From NCBI GenBank assembly GCA_964011275.1, contig CAXGOB010000060.1, positions 1 to 29,616 on the forward strand: 29,616 nucleotides of DNA, in the 5' to 3' direction. The notes below the pieces were generated by a model. That model was not told the origin of the DNA and searched no databases. It saw nothing but the letters and a program-made list of their open reading frames with translations. The position numbers and the translations under genes were made by a program. Below are positions 16,162-23,866 of the stretch, piece after piece; the stretch's first letter is position 1, and each line of letters starts with the position of its first letter. This stretch comes from UBA7328 sp002471345 (lineage in GTDB: Bacteria > Bacteroidota > Bacteroidia > Chitinophagales > Saprospiraceae).

Positions 16162-18125
16162 TGGACAGTATCAACAATTTTGGATGGAGAAGCACCAATA
16201 ATTTCCTGAAGAAGAAGAAAGGATAAATTAGCCTCTGAATGAAAGTTCAGCAATTCATATTCTGCTCTGGAAAGTATACTTAATGCGGTCGTATATTCAT
16301 TGATATCTAAATCTCCTTTTCTCATAAATTGCTCAGCATAATTAGTTGTCAATTTTAGAGATTCGATCTCCTTAGCTTTAATGCCAATAGCCTTTATTTT
16401 AGTCTTAAGGACATTGCATTGTTTGATAATAACTTCTCTTATTGTTTGCTCAATAGCTTCTTTTTCATACTCCTCTATTCTCCGCTGATTTAAAACCTTA
16501 TCATTCCGAACTTTCCGATTAAATAATTCTGAGATTGGGATTCGAGCTGACAATGTGAGATTGGCAATACTGTTATTACGGTTAGTCGTTCTGAAATCAT
16601 TTATACCTAAGGACCCTTCAGTAGTATCCGTATAAAAACTAGAGCCGTACAAGTAAGTTCCACCTACAGATATATAATCGCTCCATTTTCGATTATTTAA
16701 TTTTAATTCGTTGTCATAGTTGGCTATCTGTATCTCTTTAGACTTCAGTAGTGGGGAGTGTATGATTGCTAATTCCACCATCTGATCAATCGTCATCAAT
16801 TGAGTAATGTCCGGATTTTCATAGTTTACTTCCATTACTGATTTCGAAGGTGATAGATTAAAATCCTTTTGGTCTTGACTTTTTAATTTTTTAGCAGGGC
16901 CAATCACTAAAACAAATGCAAGAAAAAGTAATTTTTTATTCATAATGGATGTCAATAATTTAAATGGGAAAAATGAAGATGACAATCGTTCTTTAGTCAG
17001 AGAAGACCAGCTTGGATCCATAAAAGGCTTTTCAATTAATAGGTAAAAAACACCTGATAGTATTAGCACAATTGGAATCCAAAAAATAAATTGAAAAAAG
17101 AATGAGACAAAAATGGAACTTGTAGATAGAATTGGTGCTGACCATTGTACAACTAACTCCATCAAGGGAAGATGGATCAAGTAAATTGTATAACACATTC
17201 CTCCTATGGCAGTAATCCATGGATTAGAAAAGTACTTGTTCATTATCATTCCATTAAAGACAGATATAAATAGTAAGCCTGTTGAAAATGAAAAAATCAA
17301 TTCTTTATGCCATTCATTAGACCATGTACAGGCCATGAATATTAATGAAAGGAATCCTACTAAGTCCCATAAATAATTCTTTCTAAAAAATAAGATCTGA
17401 CGATTCAGATAAAAGTCCGCAATTAAAAATCCTAGGAGAAAATGTTGTAGTTGACCTATTATAGTTGCTTTCCATGGCATTGCATTCCAACCAAACATAT
17501 GTTGTAGAATAGGAATGAGGATAATAAATACAGTAATAAAAATTCTTCTTATTCTTTCATGAGATATAGAAAAATAACCATAAGCCAGAAATGGAGCTAA
17601 AAGATAAAATTGAAATTCAACTTCAAGAGACCATGCTACCGGATTAATAATAGAATAGGAATTATAAATAAGACTGTGGCAATAAAAGATACTTGCCATA
17701 TAATTACCTAGAATGTCACCAACAGGTGGACGACTTTGAATATAAAGGACAACTGTAAATAAAGTCATCCATATTATGAAAGGGGGTTCAAGTCTTGTAA
17801 GTCTCCTCTTCAAATAAGTCTTGTAAGATGGTTGTTTGCTCCGATTAAAAAAAGCCTTACCAAATGGTAAACTGAGAATGAATCCACTGATTGCAAAGAA
17901 TAAAAAGACACCAAACGTTCCCCTCCCAAAGATTGAAACTATATTACTTTCTGACCAGGACACTCCTCCTTCAATTGGCGTATATTTTATTATTCTCTCT
18001 GACAAATGCTGAAAGAGAACCGGAATAATAGCAACAAATCTCAACCCATCTATTTCATGGATATATTTTCTGTTAGATGTAACTCGCCTTAATAATGTTG
18101 GAACCTTTTTTAGCTTTCTGAACAA
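16158..18125 (-). CDS. Acyltransferase-3 fused in frame to a TolC-like outer membrane protein
   Basis: Residues 1 to about 385 form an acyltransferase 3 (OafA/YrhL type): HEIDGLRFVAIIPVLFQH, FGVFLFFAISGFILSLP, RRLTRLEPPF, WSLEVEFQFYLLAPF and MCYTIYLIHLPLMEL, about ten helices, ending LIEKPFMDPSW. It should O-acylate sugars at the inner membrane. With no stop codon in between, Met395 (ATG 16943-16941) opens a typical signal peptide (NKKLLFLAFVLVIG) and then a 240-residue TolC/outer-membrane-efflux-like segment (MTIDQMVELAIIHSPLLKSK, ISVGGTYLYG, ARIPISELFNRKVRN, long helices). The half-length TolC repeat is common beside Bacteroidota polysaccharide operons; the fusion is the odd part. The frame starts with TTG at 18125, after an in-frame TAA and with no usable ATG. 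The stop overlaps the co-polymerase start by 4 bp. Alternatives are a lost stop codon, internal initiation at Met395, or cleavage at the inner signal. Confidence 0.85.
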   Translation of the reverse strand: MFRKLKKVPTLLRRVTSNRKYIHEIDGLRFVAIIPVLFQHLSERIIKYTPIEGGVSWSESNIVSIFGRGTFGVFLFFAISGFILSLPFGKAFFNRSKQPSYKTYLKRRLTRLEPPFIIWMTLFTVVLYIQSRPPVGDILGNYMASIFYCHSLIYNSYSIINPVAWSLEVEFQFYLLAPFLAYGYFSISHERIRRIFITVFIILIPILQHMFGWNAMPWKATIIGQLQHFLLGFLIADFYLNRQILFFRKNYLWDLVGFLSLIFMACTWSNEWHKELIFSFSTGLLFISVFNGMIMNKYFSNPWITAIGGMCYTIYLIHLPLMELVVQWSAPILSTSSIFVSFFFQFIFWIPIVLILSGVFYLLIEKPFMDPSWSSLTKERLSSSFFPFKLLTSIMNKKLLFLAFVLVIGPAKKLKSQDQKDFNLSPSKSVMEVNYENPDITQLMTIDQMVELAIIHSPLLKSKEIQIANYDNELKLNNRKWSDYISVGGTYLYGSSFYTDTTEGSLGINDFRTTNRNNSIANLTLSARIPISELFNRKVRNDKVLNQRRIEEYEKEAIEQTIREVIIKQCNVLKTKIKAIGIKAKEIESLKLTTNYAEQFMRKGDLDINEYTTALSILSRAEYELLNFHSEANLSFLLLQEIIGASPSKIVDTVQ

Positions 18126-18224
18126 CTTAATGGCATTTTAAAATTATAACTATTGTTTATTGAAAGGATTAATTCCTTCACTGCATTTGTAAAGCAAAAG
18201 GAAACTTGCCGGCTATTAAGAATA

Positions 18225-18363
18225 TTTAGGAATTTGGCAACAAAAGGAGGTTCAACTGTTTATTCTCCTCTCTTTTTGAACTATCCAGAAATATATCTAC
18301 TAAAAATGCAGCAAATCAGCTCTTTTGGGTCGAATTCCGTTTCCAAAAGGCCAAATTCCTAAA
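18225..18363. promoter_or_regulatory. Divergent promoter region with a perfect 14-bp inverted repeat
   Basis: TTTAGGAATTTGGC (18225-18238) is repeated as its exact reverse complement GCCAAATTCCTAAA at 18350-18363, with 111 bp between the arms. Inside and beside it are CTTTTGG/CCAAAAG (18322-18328 and 18343-18349) and GTCGAATTC/GAATTCGAC (18329-18337 and 18379-18387). All lie in the 290-bp gap between the leftward polysaccharide operon and the rightward receiver/sugar transferase operon. They are candidate binding sites for a regulator acting on both sides. The small plus-strand frame across this gap (18153-18362) has no recognisable product. Confidence 0.5.
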
Positions 18364-18390
18364 ATCCATACTGTTCATGAATTCGACTTA

Positions 18391-18398
18391 TAGATTTG
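18391..18398 (+). promoter_or_regulatory. Bacteroidota-type -7 promoter element (TAnnTTTG)
   Basis: TAGATTTG matches the TAnnTTTG -7 box used by the primary sigma factor of Bacteroidota and lies 17 nt before the ATG of the receiver gene, implying a very short leader. A -33 TTG element at the right distance is not clear, so the match is only suggestive. Confidence 0.35.
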
Positions 18399-18415
18399 GT
18401 GAAAAATAAATAGCA

Positions 18416-18790
18416 ATGCAATCTATTTTCATAGTTGATGACTCAGAAATGATGCGAGTATTCCTCGGTAAGTTGTGTGAAAAACATGGCGATGTACACC
18501 TCTTTAATAATGGAGAATCAATTCTAGCAGAACTTAATATTGGAAACATTCCTGACATTATAATTCTTGACTTGAATTTACCCGGAATAAATGGAATGCA
18601 AATTCTTGATATTCTTAACACTTATTATAAACATCACCATATCAAAACCTTTGTAGTCTCGGGAATAGATAGTTCCGAAGAACGAATTGCATGTCTTGCC
18701 CTAGGAGCTGTTGATTTCATTGTTAAACCCTTCCACCCAAAAGAATTGGAGTATAAAATCTTAAATGGATTGAATTTATCCATTCAATAA
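18416..18790 (+). CDS. Single-domain response regulator (CheY-like receiver)
   Basis: The 124-residue protein is a receiver and nothing else. IFIVDDSEMMR supplies the acidic pair, Asp52 in IILDLNLPG is the phospho-acceptor, VVSG gives the conserved Ser, and Lys104 in IVKPFHP completes the site. It ends within 20 residues of that Lys, so there is no DNA-binding or enzymatic output domain. It must act by protein contact or as a phosphate sink. It heads the rightward operon, 31 nt before the sugar transferase, so it may tune synthesis of the polymer directly. The hybrid kinase at 1256-4309 is one possible phosphate source. Confidence 0.9.
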   Translation: MQSIFIVDDSEMMRVFLGKLCEKHGDVHLFNNGESILAELNIGNIPDIIILDLNLPGINGMQILDILNTYYKHHHIKTFVVSGIDSSEERIACLALGAVDFIVKPFHPKELEYKILNGLNLSIQ

Positions 18791-18821
18791 AATTAAAAGA
18801 TCACACTAAATCCAAATAAAA

Positions 18822-19625
18822 ATGCTTGAATTAACAAATCTAATGGATAAAAGAAAATCTGCTAAAAGTAAATTTCCTAATTCAATAAAGGGGGCTGGTT
18901 TTATGGAAATTCCACTCTGGAAGCGAACATTTGATATAATTGGTTCAAGTTTGTTAATTCTGCTATTATCTCCGTTGTTCCTATTAATTTATATGATCGT
19001 TAAACTGGAATCAACTGGGCCTGCTATTTATACCTCTAAAAGAGTAGGTCAAGGGTTCAAAGTATTTCCATTTTATAAGTTTAGGTCCATGTATTTTAAT
19101 GCTGACCAAAGAGTAAAGGATATGCAAAATCAAAATCAATACTCAACTGGCAATTCTGAAATACAAGTAAATATTGAGGTATACAACCAAGAGCTCTTAG
19201 ATGACAGTGGGATCGTAGAGGAGTCCGAGTTTCAAAAACGAAAGATTAAGACAAAAAAACATACCTTTTTTAAGGTAGCCGAAGATGTAAGAATTACAGG
19301 ATTTGGCAGAATTATTAGGAATACTAGCTTAGATGAATTACCGCAACTTTTTAATGTATTAAAAGGACACATGTCCATAGTTGGGAACCGTCCATTACCA
19401 GTATATGAAGCTGAAAAATTAACTTCAGACGAATGGATAGAACGATTTGCCTCTCCTTCAGGAATAACAGGTCTGTGGCAGGTAGAGGGTAGAGGTGGAG
19501 GAGATGTCTCATCTGAAGAACGCAAAAAATTGGACATTACTTACGCCAAAAACTATGGACCTTGGTTAGATCTTAAAATCTTGCTCAAAACCATTCCAGC
19601 AGTAATTCAAAAGGCAAATGTTTAA
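18822..19625 (+). CDS. Initiating sugar-phosphate transferase (polyprenyl-phosphate sugar transferase)
   Basis: The 267-residue protein belongs to the bacterial sugar transferase family (WcaJ/PglC catalytic domain). PLWKRTFDIIGSS leads into one membrane helix (about 38-62), then STGPAIYTSKRVGQGFKVF, FYKFRSM, TSLDELPQLFNVLKG, MSIVGNRPLPVYEAE and ITGLWQVEGRG. The catalytic Asp-Glu pair is in SLDELPQ. A segment of about 60 residues sits between the KFRSM and EDVRITGFG motifs, a form familiar from Bacteroidota members. The N-terminal CoA-binding-like half of WcaJ is absent. It would load the first sugar phosphate onto undecaprenyl phosphate and so start every repeat unit made by the divergent operon. 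ATG at 18822 is taken; ATG at 18843 is an alternative. Confidence 0.92.
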   Translation: MLELTNLMDKRKSAKSKFPNSIKGAGFMEIPLWKRTFDIIGSSLLILLLSPLFLLIYMIVKLESTGPAIYTSKRVGQGFKVFPFYKFRSMYFNADQRVKDMQNQNQYSTGNSEIQVNIEVYNQELLDDSGIVEESEFQKRKIKTKKHTFFKVAEDVRITGFGRIIRNTSLDELPQLFNVLKGHMSIVGNRPLPVYEAEKLTSDEWIERFASPSGITGLWQVEGRGGGDVSSEERKKLDITYAKNYGPWLDLKILLKTIPAVIQKANV

Positions 19626-19653
19626 AATTATTTAAAAATCAAAATTAATTAAT

Positions 19654-21012
19654 ATGCAAATTACAGTAATAGGAACAGGTTATGTAGGTCTGGTGACCGG
19701 AACATGTCTCGCAGAAACAGGAAATCAAGTTGTTTGTGTTGATATCGACGAAAACAAAATCATGTGTTTGAATAATGGTGAGACGCCAATTTATGAACCA
19801 GGATTAGAAACAATTCTTAAACGAAACATTCAACTTGGGAATCTTCAATTCACAACGAATCTCAAAGAAGGAATATCCAATACTGATGTCATTTTTCTTG
19901 CATTACCCACTCCTCCTAAAGAAGATGGTTCTGCTGATTTGTCCTATTTATTAAATGTCACACATGAACTTGTAAATCTCATTCAATCATACACTGTCAT
20001 TGTAACAAAAAGTACTGTACCTGTTGGTACAGGTGATCGAATCGAAGACATTTTATCGGATCATTTAGAATCAGATCTTTTTGATGTTGTATCCAATCCT
20101 GAATTTCTAAGGGAAGGTTGTGCTATAGAGGACTTTATGAGACCAGATAGAATAGTGATCGGTACATCCAGCAATGAGGCGAAAGAAATAATGATGAAGA
20201 TTTATAGGCCCTATGTCAGACAGAACAATCCAATCATTTATATGGATCGAAGGTCCTCGGAAATTACAAAGTATGCCTCCAATAGTTATCTAGCTACTAG
20301 AATTTCATTCATGAATGAAGTAGCTAATATCTGCGAAGCTGTCGATGCCGATGTAGATTTAGTTCGAATGGGTATGGGATCAGACTCTAGGATTGGAAAA
20401 CGATTCTTATTCCCAGGTATAGGCTATGGTGGAAGTTGCTTTCCAAAAGATGTAAAAGCTCTTCTAAATACAGCTTCACAAAATGGATACGATTTTCAAA
20501 TATTAGATTCAGTAAATTCTGTTAATTCTGGACAGAAAAAGATTCTTACCAAGAAAATTTTGGCACACTTCAACGGATCCATTCAAGGTAAATCAATTGC
20601 AATGTGGGGCTTATCATTCAAGCCTAATACTGATGATATCAGAGAAGCCCCAGCTCTCGTCATGATTGATGAGTTTATCAAAAGGGGTGCTCATGTTAAA
20701 GTTTTTGATCCAGAAGCTATGATAAATGTTAGGAGAATATATGGAAATAAACTGATATATGGAATAAATCAATATGAGATACTTGAAGGATCGGATGCCC
20801 TTGTTATTGCTACCGAATGGAGCAACTTCAGAACTCCTGATTTTAGATATATGAAAAATTTGATGAGTCAACCATTAATTTTTGATGGAAGGAATATGTA
20901 TGATATAGAAGAATTAAAATCTTTAGGTTTCAATTATGAATGCATTGGTAGAAATTCAGGCCTTACTTTAGGAATAAACCAAGGCCATCACAAACTTAGT
21001 CTTGCAAGCTGA
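19654..21012 (+). CDS. ugd: UDP-glucose 6-dehydrogenase
   Basis: The 452-residue enzyme oxidises UDP-glucose to UDP-glucuronate with two NAD+. The N-terminal Rossmann motif is ITVIGTGYVGLVTG, followed by VVCVDID. EFLREGCAIEDFMRPDR and YASNSYLATRISFMNE are conserved core segments. The catalytic Cys262 lies in YGGSCFPKDVKAL. The C-terminal UDP-binding half has WGLSFKPNTDDIREAP. Length and motif order fit the family fully. It lies 28 nt after the sugar transferase gene and supplies an acidic sugar donor, which suggests that the polymer contains glucuronic acid or a sugar derived from it. A UDP-ManNAc or UDP-GlcNAc dehydrogenase is less likely given the overall resemblance to Ugd/TuaD. Confidence 0.92.
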   Translation: MQITVIGTGYVGLVTGTCLAETGNQVVCVDIDENKIMCLNNGETPIYEPGLETILKRNIQLGNLQFTTNLKEGISNTDVIFLALPTPPKEDGSADLSYLLNVTHELVNLIQSYTVIVTKSTVPVGTGDRIEDILSDHLESDLFDVVSNPEFLREGCAIEDFMRPDRIVIGTSSNEAKEIMMKIYRPYVRQNNPIIYMDRRSSEITKYASNSYLATRISFMNEVANICEAVDADVDLVRMGMGSDSRIGKRFLFPGIGYGGSCFPKDVKALLNTASQNGYDFQILDSVNSVNSGQKKILTKKILAHFNGSIQGKSIAMWGLSFKPNTDDIREAPALVMIDEFIKRGAHVKVFDPEAMINVRRIYGNKLIYGINQYEILEGSDALVIATEWSNFRTPDFRYMKNLMSQPLIFDGRNMYDIEELKSLGFNYECIGRNSGLTLGINQGHHKLSLAS

Positions 21013-21516
21013 TTTAATTAGGCAGATATATCCTACTTACTTGCAATTACCAAAACAATATTTAGATCAGGATTAAGATTCTTTTCAAATTGGAGTTCAC
21101 TAATTCAGCTAGTGATCAAAAGATTGCCCAAAAAGAAAATCTCTCTATTACTATATCAGTAGTTCGGGAGGTGGACCTAGATGGATAATTATTCATTCAT
21201 GAAGGCTTTCGAAACTATTTTTGATATCCTTTCACTTTTTATTTTTTAACCTCTAAAATAACCTCTGATTATTAAAAGATAAAGAAAGAAAACAATCTAT
21301 ATAGTATAATTGGATTATTGGGAGTAAATAATGTCAAAAGGAGTTTACTAATTACATAGAAAATAATGATTCTGTATTAGTACAGTTGAAAAATAAATGT
21401 TATAGTCAAATATCCATTTCCTAATATTTTGTAAGACTGTATCTCCTGAAGAAATGATGAGTAAATAAGCTGCATCTTCTGAAAAAGATATTCAATTTTC
21501 TCAATTGATCATGATT
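21013..21516. other. AT-rich convergent intergenic region, no gene seen
   Basis: These 504 bp separate the ends of the dehydrogenase gene (plus) and the LysE-type gene (minus). No open frame with recognisable content, no RNA gene and no strong terminator hairpin with T-run was found. Small features only: TCACTA/TAGTGA with a 7-nt loop near 21098-21116 and two copies of TAACCTCT near 21248-21268. Confidence 0.5.
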
Positions 21517-22170
21517 CTACATTCCACCGAAAAGCGCAACACTCTCTTCAGGAAATACACATCTGTAAAAAATAACGAGACCAAAAAGTGCTACTACCAA
21601 GCCCGCCACTTTATTGATCTTAGAAAGAAGAGGAGCATTTAATTTATTCCTAATCATCTTGGCTAGTACAACCTTCAATGTATCTGTCACAACTATTGTT
21701 ATCAAAATAGACCCAAGAAGTAAATAGGAATTCTTAGAATCCAGCTGTCTGGATATAATAAAGGAAGTGATAAAACCCATCCAGAAGATAAAGGTGAATG
21801 GGTTTATAGTATTGACTAAAAACCCTTTTGTCCAATATCCAATAAAACGCAATGTGCTTATTTTGACTTTAGAATAATCAAGAACTGTTTTACGCAAAGC
21901 CAAATAAATTCCAAAACCAAAGAGGACCGCCCCGCCTATAGCCCCAAACCAAAAAATAAATTCTGGGTCTTCAACAACCTCCTTGAGCTCTTTTAAAAAA
22001 ATGTAGAAACCAAAAATGATAATAAGGTCACTGGTCCAGATACCTGTGCCAACACTTATTCCAGCTCGAACTCCCCGCTCTATTCCGGTCTGAATCAATA
22101 TGATGAATATGGGACCTAAAAGAATTGCAAGAGATAAGCCTCCAAGAATACCCTCCAAAATATATGACAT
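21517..22170 (-). CDS. LysE/RhtB-family exporter
   Basis: The 217-residue protein has about six membrane helices. It begins with the family pattern GILGGLSLAILLGPIFIILI (Gly-Pro in helix 1) and continues with ERGVRAGISVGTGIWTSDLI, where the Asp after the first loop is conserved. YWTKGFLVNTINPFTFIFW contains the N-P-x-x-x-x-F/W region of helix 4. Members export amino acids or related small molecules by proton exchange; the substrate here is unknown. The C-terminal 40 or more codons have a decayed twin at 749 to about 900 in the same orientation, 20.8 kb away. It is transcribed divergently from the HAD phosphatase gene across a 118-bp gap. Confidence 0.88.
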   Translation of the reverse strand: MSYILEGILGGLSLAILLGPIFIILIQTGIERGVRAGISVGTGIWTSDLIIIFGFYIFLKELKEVVEDPEFIFWFGAIGGAVLFGFGIYLALRKTVLDYSKVKISTLRFIGYWTKGFLVNTINPFTFIFWMGFITSFIISRQLDSKNSYLLLGSILITIVVTDTLKVVLAKMIRNKLNAPLLSKINKVAGLVVALFGLVIFYRCVFPEESVALFGGM

Positions 22171-22288
22171 ACCCTAAAAGTAGACTAAAATTGACGAATT
22201 TCAGCGTCATTTCATCTGGGTTAACTTAGAATTAAATTGGATTGCCTTCTGTCTTTCTTTTTACGCTTATCCTTATATCTTCACATCT

Positions 22289-22897
22289 ATGATAGATACT
22301 ATTATATTCGATTTAGGCAATGTATTGATCAGATGGGATCCTGGTGTTGTATACAAGGATTATTTCAAAACAGAAGACGAATTAAACTATTTTTTCGAAC
22401 ATGTATGCACTCTACAATGGAATGAAGAGCAGGACAAAGGACGACCAATAGAGACCGCCACTGAACTTTTAGTAAAAGAACATCCTTCTCATGAAGAAGC
22501 GATCAGAATGTATTATGGCAGATGGAAAGAGATGATTCTTGGTCCAGTAGATGGCACTCCTGAGATTCTAAATTCTCTTCACCAAAAACAGAATCAGCGA
22601 TTGTTGGCGCTGACCAACTGGTCCGCAGAATTATTCCCTTATGCACTTGAAAATTTTGATTTTTTGGGTTTCTTCGAAGGAATTCTAGTTTCAGGTGAAG
22701 AGAAAATGAAGAAACCTGATCTTGAGATTTATAGACGCTTTGAAGAAAAATTTCCAATTGATAGAACGAAATCTGTATTTATTGATGATAGTGCAAAAAA
22801 TATAGCTGGAGCAAAAGAAGCAGGTTGGAATGTCATTCACTTCAAAAATGCTTCTCAGCTTGAAACTGAATTAAACAACCTAGGAATAACCGTCTAA
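22289..22897 (+). CDS. HAD-superfamily phosphatase, subfamily IA (YihX-like)
   Basis: All four HAD motifs are visible in 202 residues. Motif I is IIFDLGNVLIRWDP with nucleophile Asp8, motif II LALTNWS, motif III the Lys in KMKKPDLEIY, and motif IV FIDDSAKNIAGAKEAGW. A helical cap lies between motifs I and II. The FDLGNVL form, with Gly instead of the second Asp, is that of YihX-type sugar-phosphate phosphatases and of the N-terminal half of mammalian epoxide hydrolase, not of true 2-haloacid dehalogenases (FDAYGTL). It leads a three-gene operon with the haloalkane dehalogenase-like gene 15 nt downstream. The substrate is not known. Confidence 0.88.
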   Translation: MIDTIIFDLGNVLIRWDPGVVYKDYFKTEDELNYFFEHVCTLQWNEEQDKGRPIETATELLVKEHPSHEEAIRMYYGRWKEMILGPVDGTPEILNSLHQKQNQRLLALTNWSAELFPYALENFDFLGFFEGILVSGEEKMKKPDLEIYRRFEEKFPIDRTKSVFIDDSAKNIAGAKEAGWNVIHFKNASQLETELNNLGITV

Positions 22898-22912
22898 AAA
22901 TTACTAAAAATT

Positions 22913-23851
22913 ATGATACCAGCACATGAAACTTTTAACGGAACCTTTCCATTTGAACCTCATTACAATGAAGTCAATGGATTTAAAATGCATTATGTGG
23001 ATGAAGGTGAAGGCGATGTAATTATATGTCTTCATGGAGAACCAACATGGGGTTATTTATATAGAAATTTCATTCCAAGTCTATCGCAAACACATAGAGT
23101 CATAGTTCCTGATCACATGGGTTTTGGTAAAAGTGAAACACCTAATAATAAGGAATATGTATTTGCAACTCACGTGCAAAATCTGATCAATTTTATAGAT
23201 GATTTAGAGTTAAAAGACATCACATTCGTTGCTCAAGATTGGGGAGGACCAATTACAGGTAATTTGGCACTTCGTCGTCCTGAATTAGTAAAAAGGTTCT
23301 GTCTTATGAATACCATGTTGGGCTATAGCGGCGCTGTAAGAGATGCTTCTTCTTCAACAACAAAACCTCCTAAACTCACCGAATCCACTTGGTTTCAATG
23401 GGTATTGAATAGTCACAAAAGTGGAAAGTATTTTGAAGTGTTGAATAATCTGGGAGATAATGTTTTAAGCCTCATGAAAAAGTTAGGTTTTGAAAATTCT
23501 ACTGCGGTAGATGATAATTGGATAATGGCCTATTCCATGCCATTTAGTTCTTTAGATGAAACTAAAGCGGCAATTGAATTTCCACTTGATGTTGCACTGG
23601 ACCGGGTTTCTGCTTTTGTCATGGAAGGTTTAAAAATGGGAAATCTTGAAAAAGTAAGAAGCAAACCCGCTATGCTTGCTGAAGGAATGAAAGACAAAGC
23701 TATGCCACCTGCTCTGGTAATTTCAGACTTTCAACGGCTCTTTCCTGAAGGACCAGTAGTGGAAATTCCTAATGCAGGCCATTTTTGCCAAGAAGATACA
23801 CCTGAAACACTGGTAGCTTTAATTCAAATGTTCATACAAATGACAGACTAA
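22913..23851 (+). CDS. Haloalkane dehalogenase-like alpha/beta hydrolase
   Basis: The 312-residue protein resembles the DhlA branch of haloalkane dehalogenases. CLHGEPTWGYLYRNFIPSL is the oxyanion-loop region, VPDHMGFGKS the next strand, and VAQDWGG carries nucleophile Asp109 with the halide-binding Trp110 directly after it. Asp261 (EGMKDKAMP) and His290 (NAGHFCQED) complete the triad. The second halide-binding Trp expected in the cap could be Trp160 or Trp163 in TWFQWVLN. These enzymes hydrolyse carbon-halogen bonds to alcohol and halide. Other alpha/beta hydrolases with an Asp nucleophile include epoxide hydrolases, but those need two cap tyrosines. It is in an operon with a HAD phosphatase before and an FMN reductase after, each 15 nt away. 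Confidence 0.85.
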   Translation: MIPAHETFNGTFPFEPHYNEVNGFKMHYVDEGEGDVIICLHGEPTWGYLYRNFIPSLSQTHRVIVPDHMGFGKSETPNNKEYVFATHVQNLINFIDDLELKDITFVAQDWGGPITGNLALRRPELVKRFCLMNTMLGYSGAVRDASSSTTKPPKLTESTWFQWVLNSHKSGKYFEVLNNLGDNVLSLMKKLGFENSTAVDDNWIMAYSMPFSSLDETKAAIEFPLDVALDRVSAFVMEGLKMGNLEKVRSKPAMLAEGMKDKAMPPALVISDFQRLFPEGPVVEIPNAGHFCQEDTPETLVALIQMFIQMTD

Positions 23852-23866
23852 ACTATAATTAATCCA

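Noticed and set aside
18153..18362. 69-residue plus-strand frame in the divergent promoter gap
   Set aside because: No recognisable domain, mixed composition, and it covers the inverted repeats that better explain the region.
749..21516. Integrative element with attachment sites at the LysE gene ends
   Set aside because: No integrase, transposase, tRNA or conjugation gene is seen. The flanking repeat is decayed coding sequence, so only an unspecified insertion or duplication is claimed.
22289..22897. HAD gene as a 2-haloacid dehalogenase, which would complete a haloalkane degradation route
   Set aside because: Motif I is FDLGNVL (YihX-like), not the FDAYGTL form of haloacid dehalogenases.
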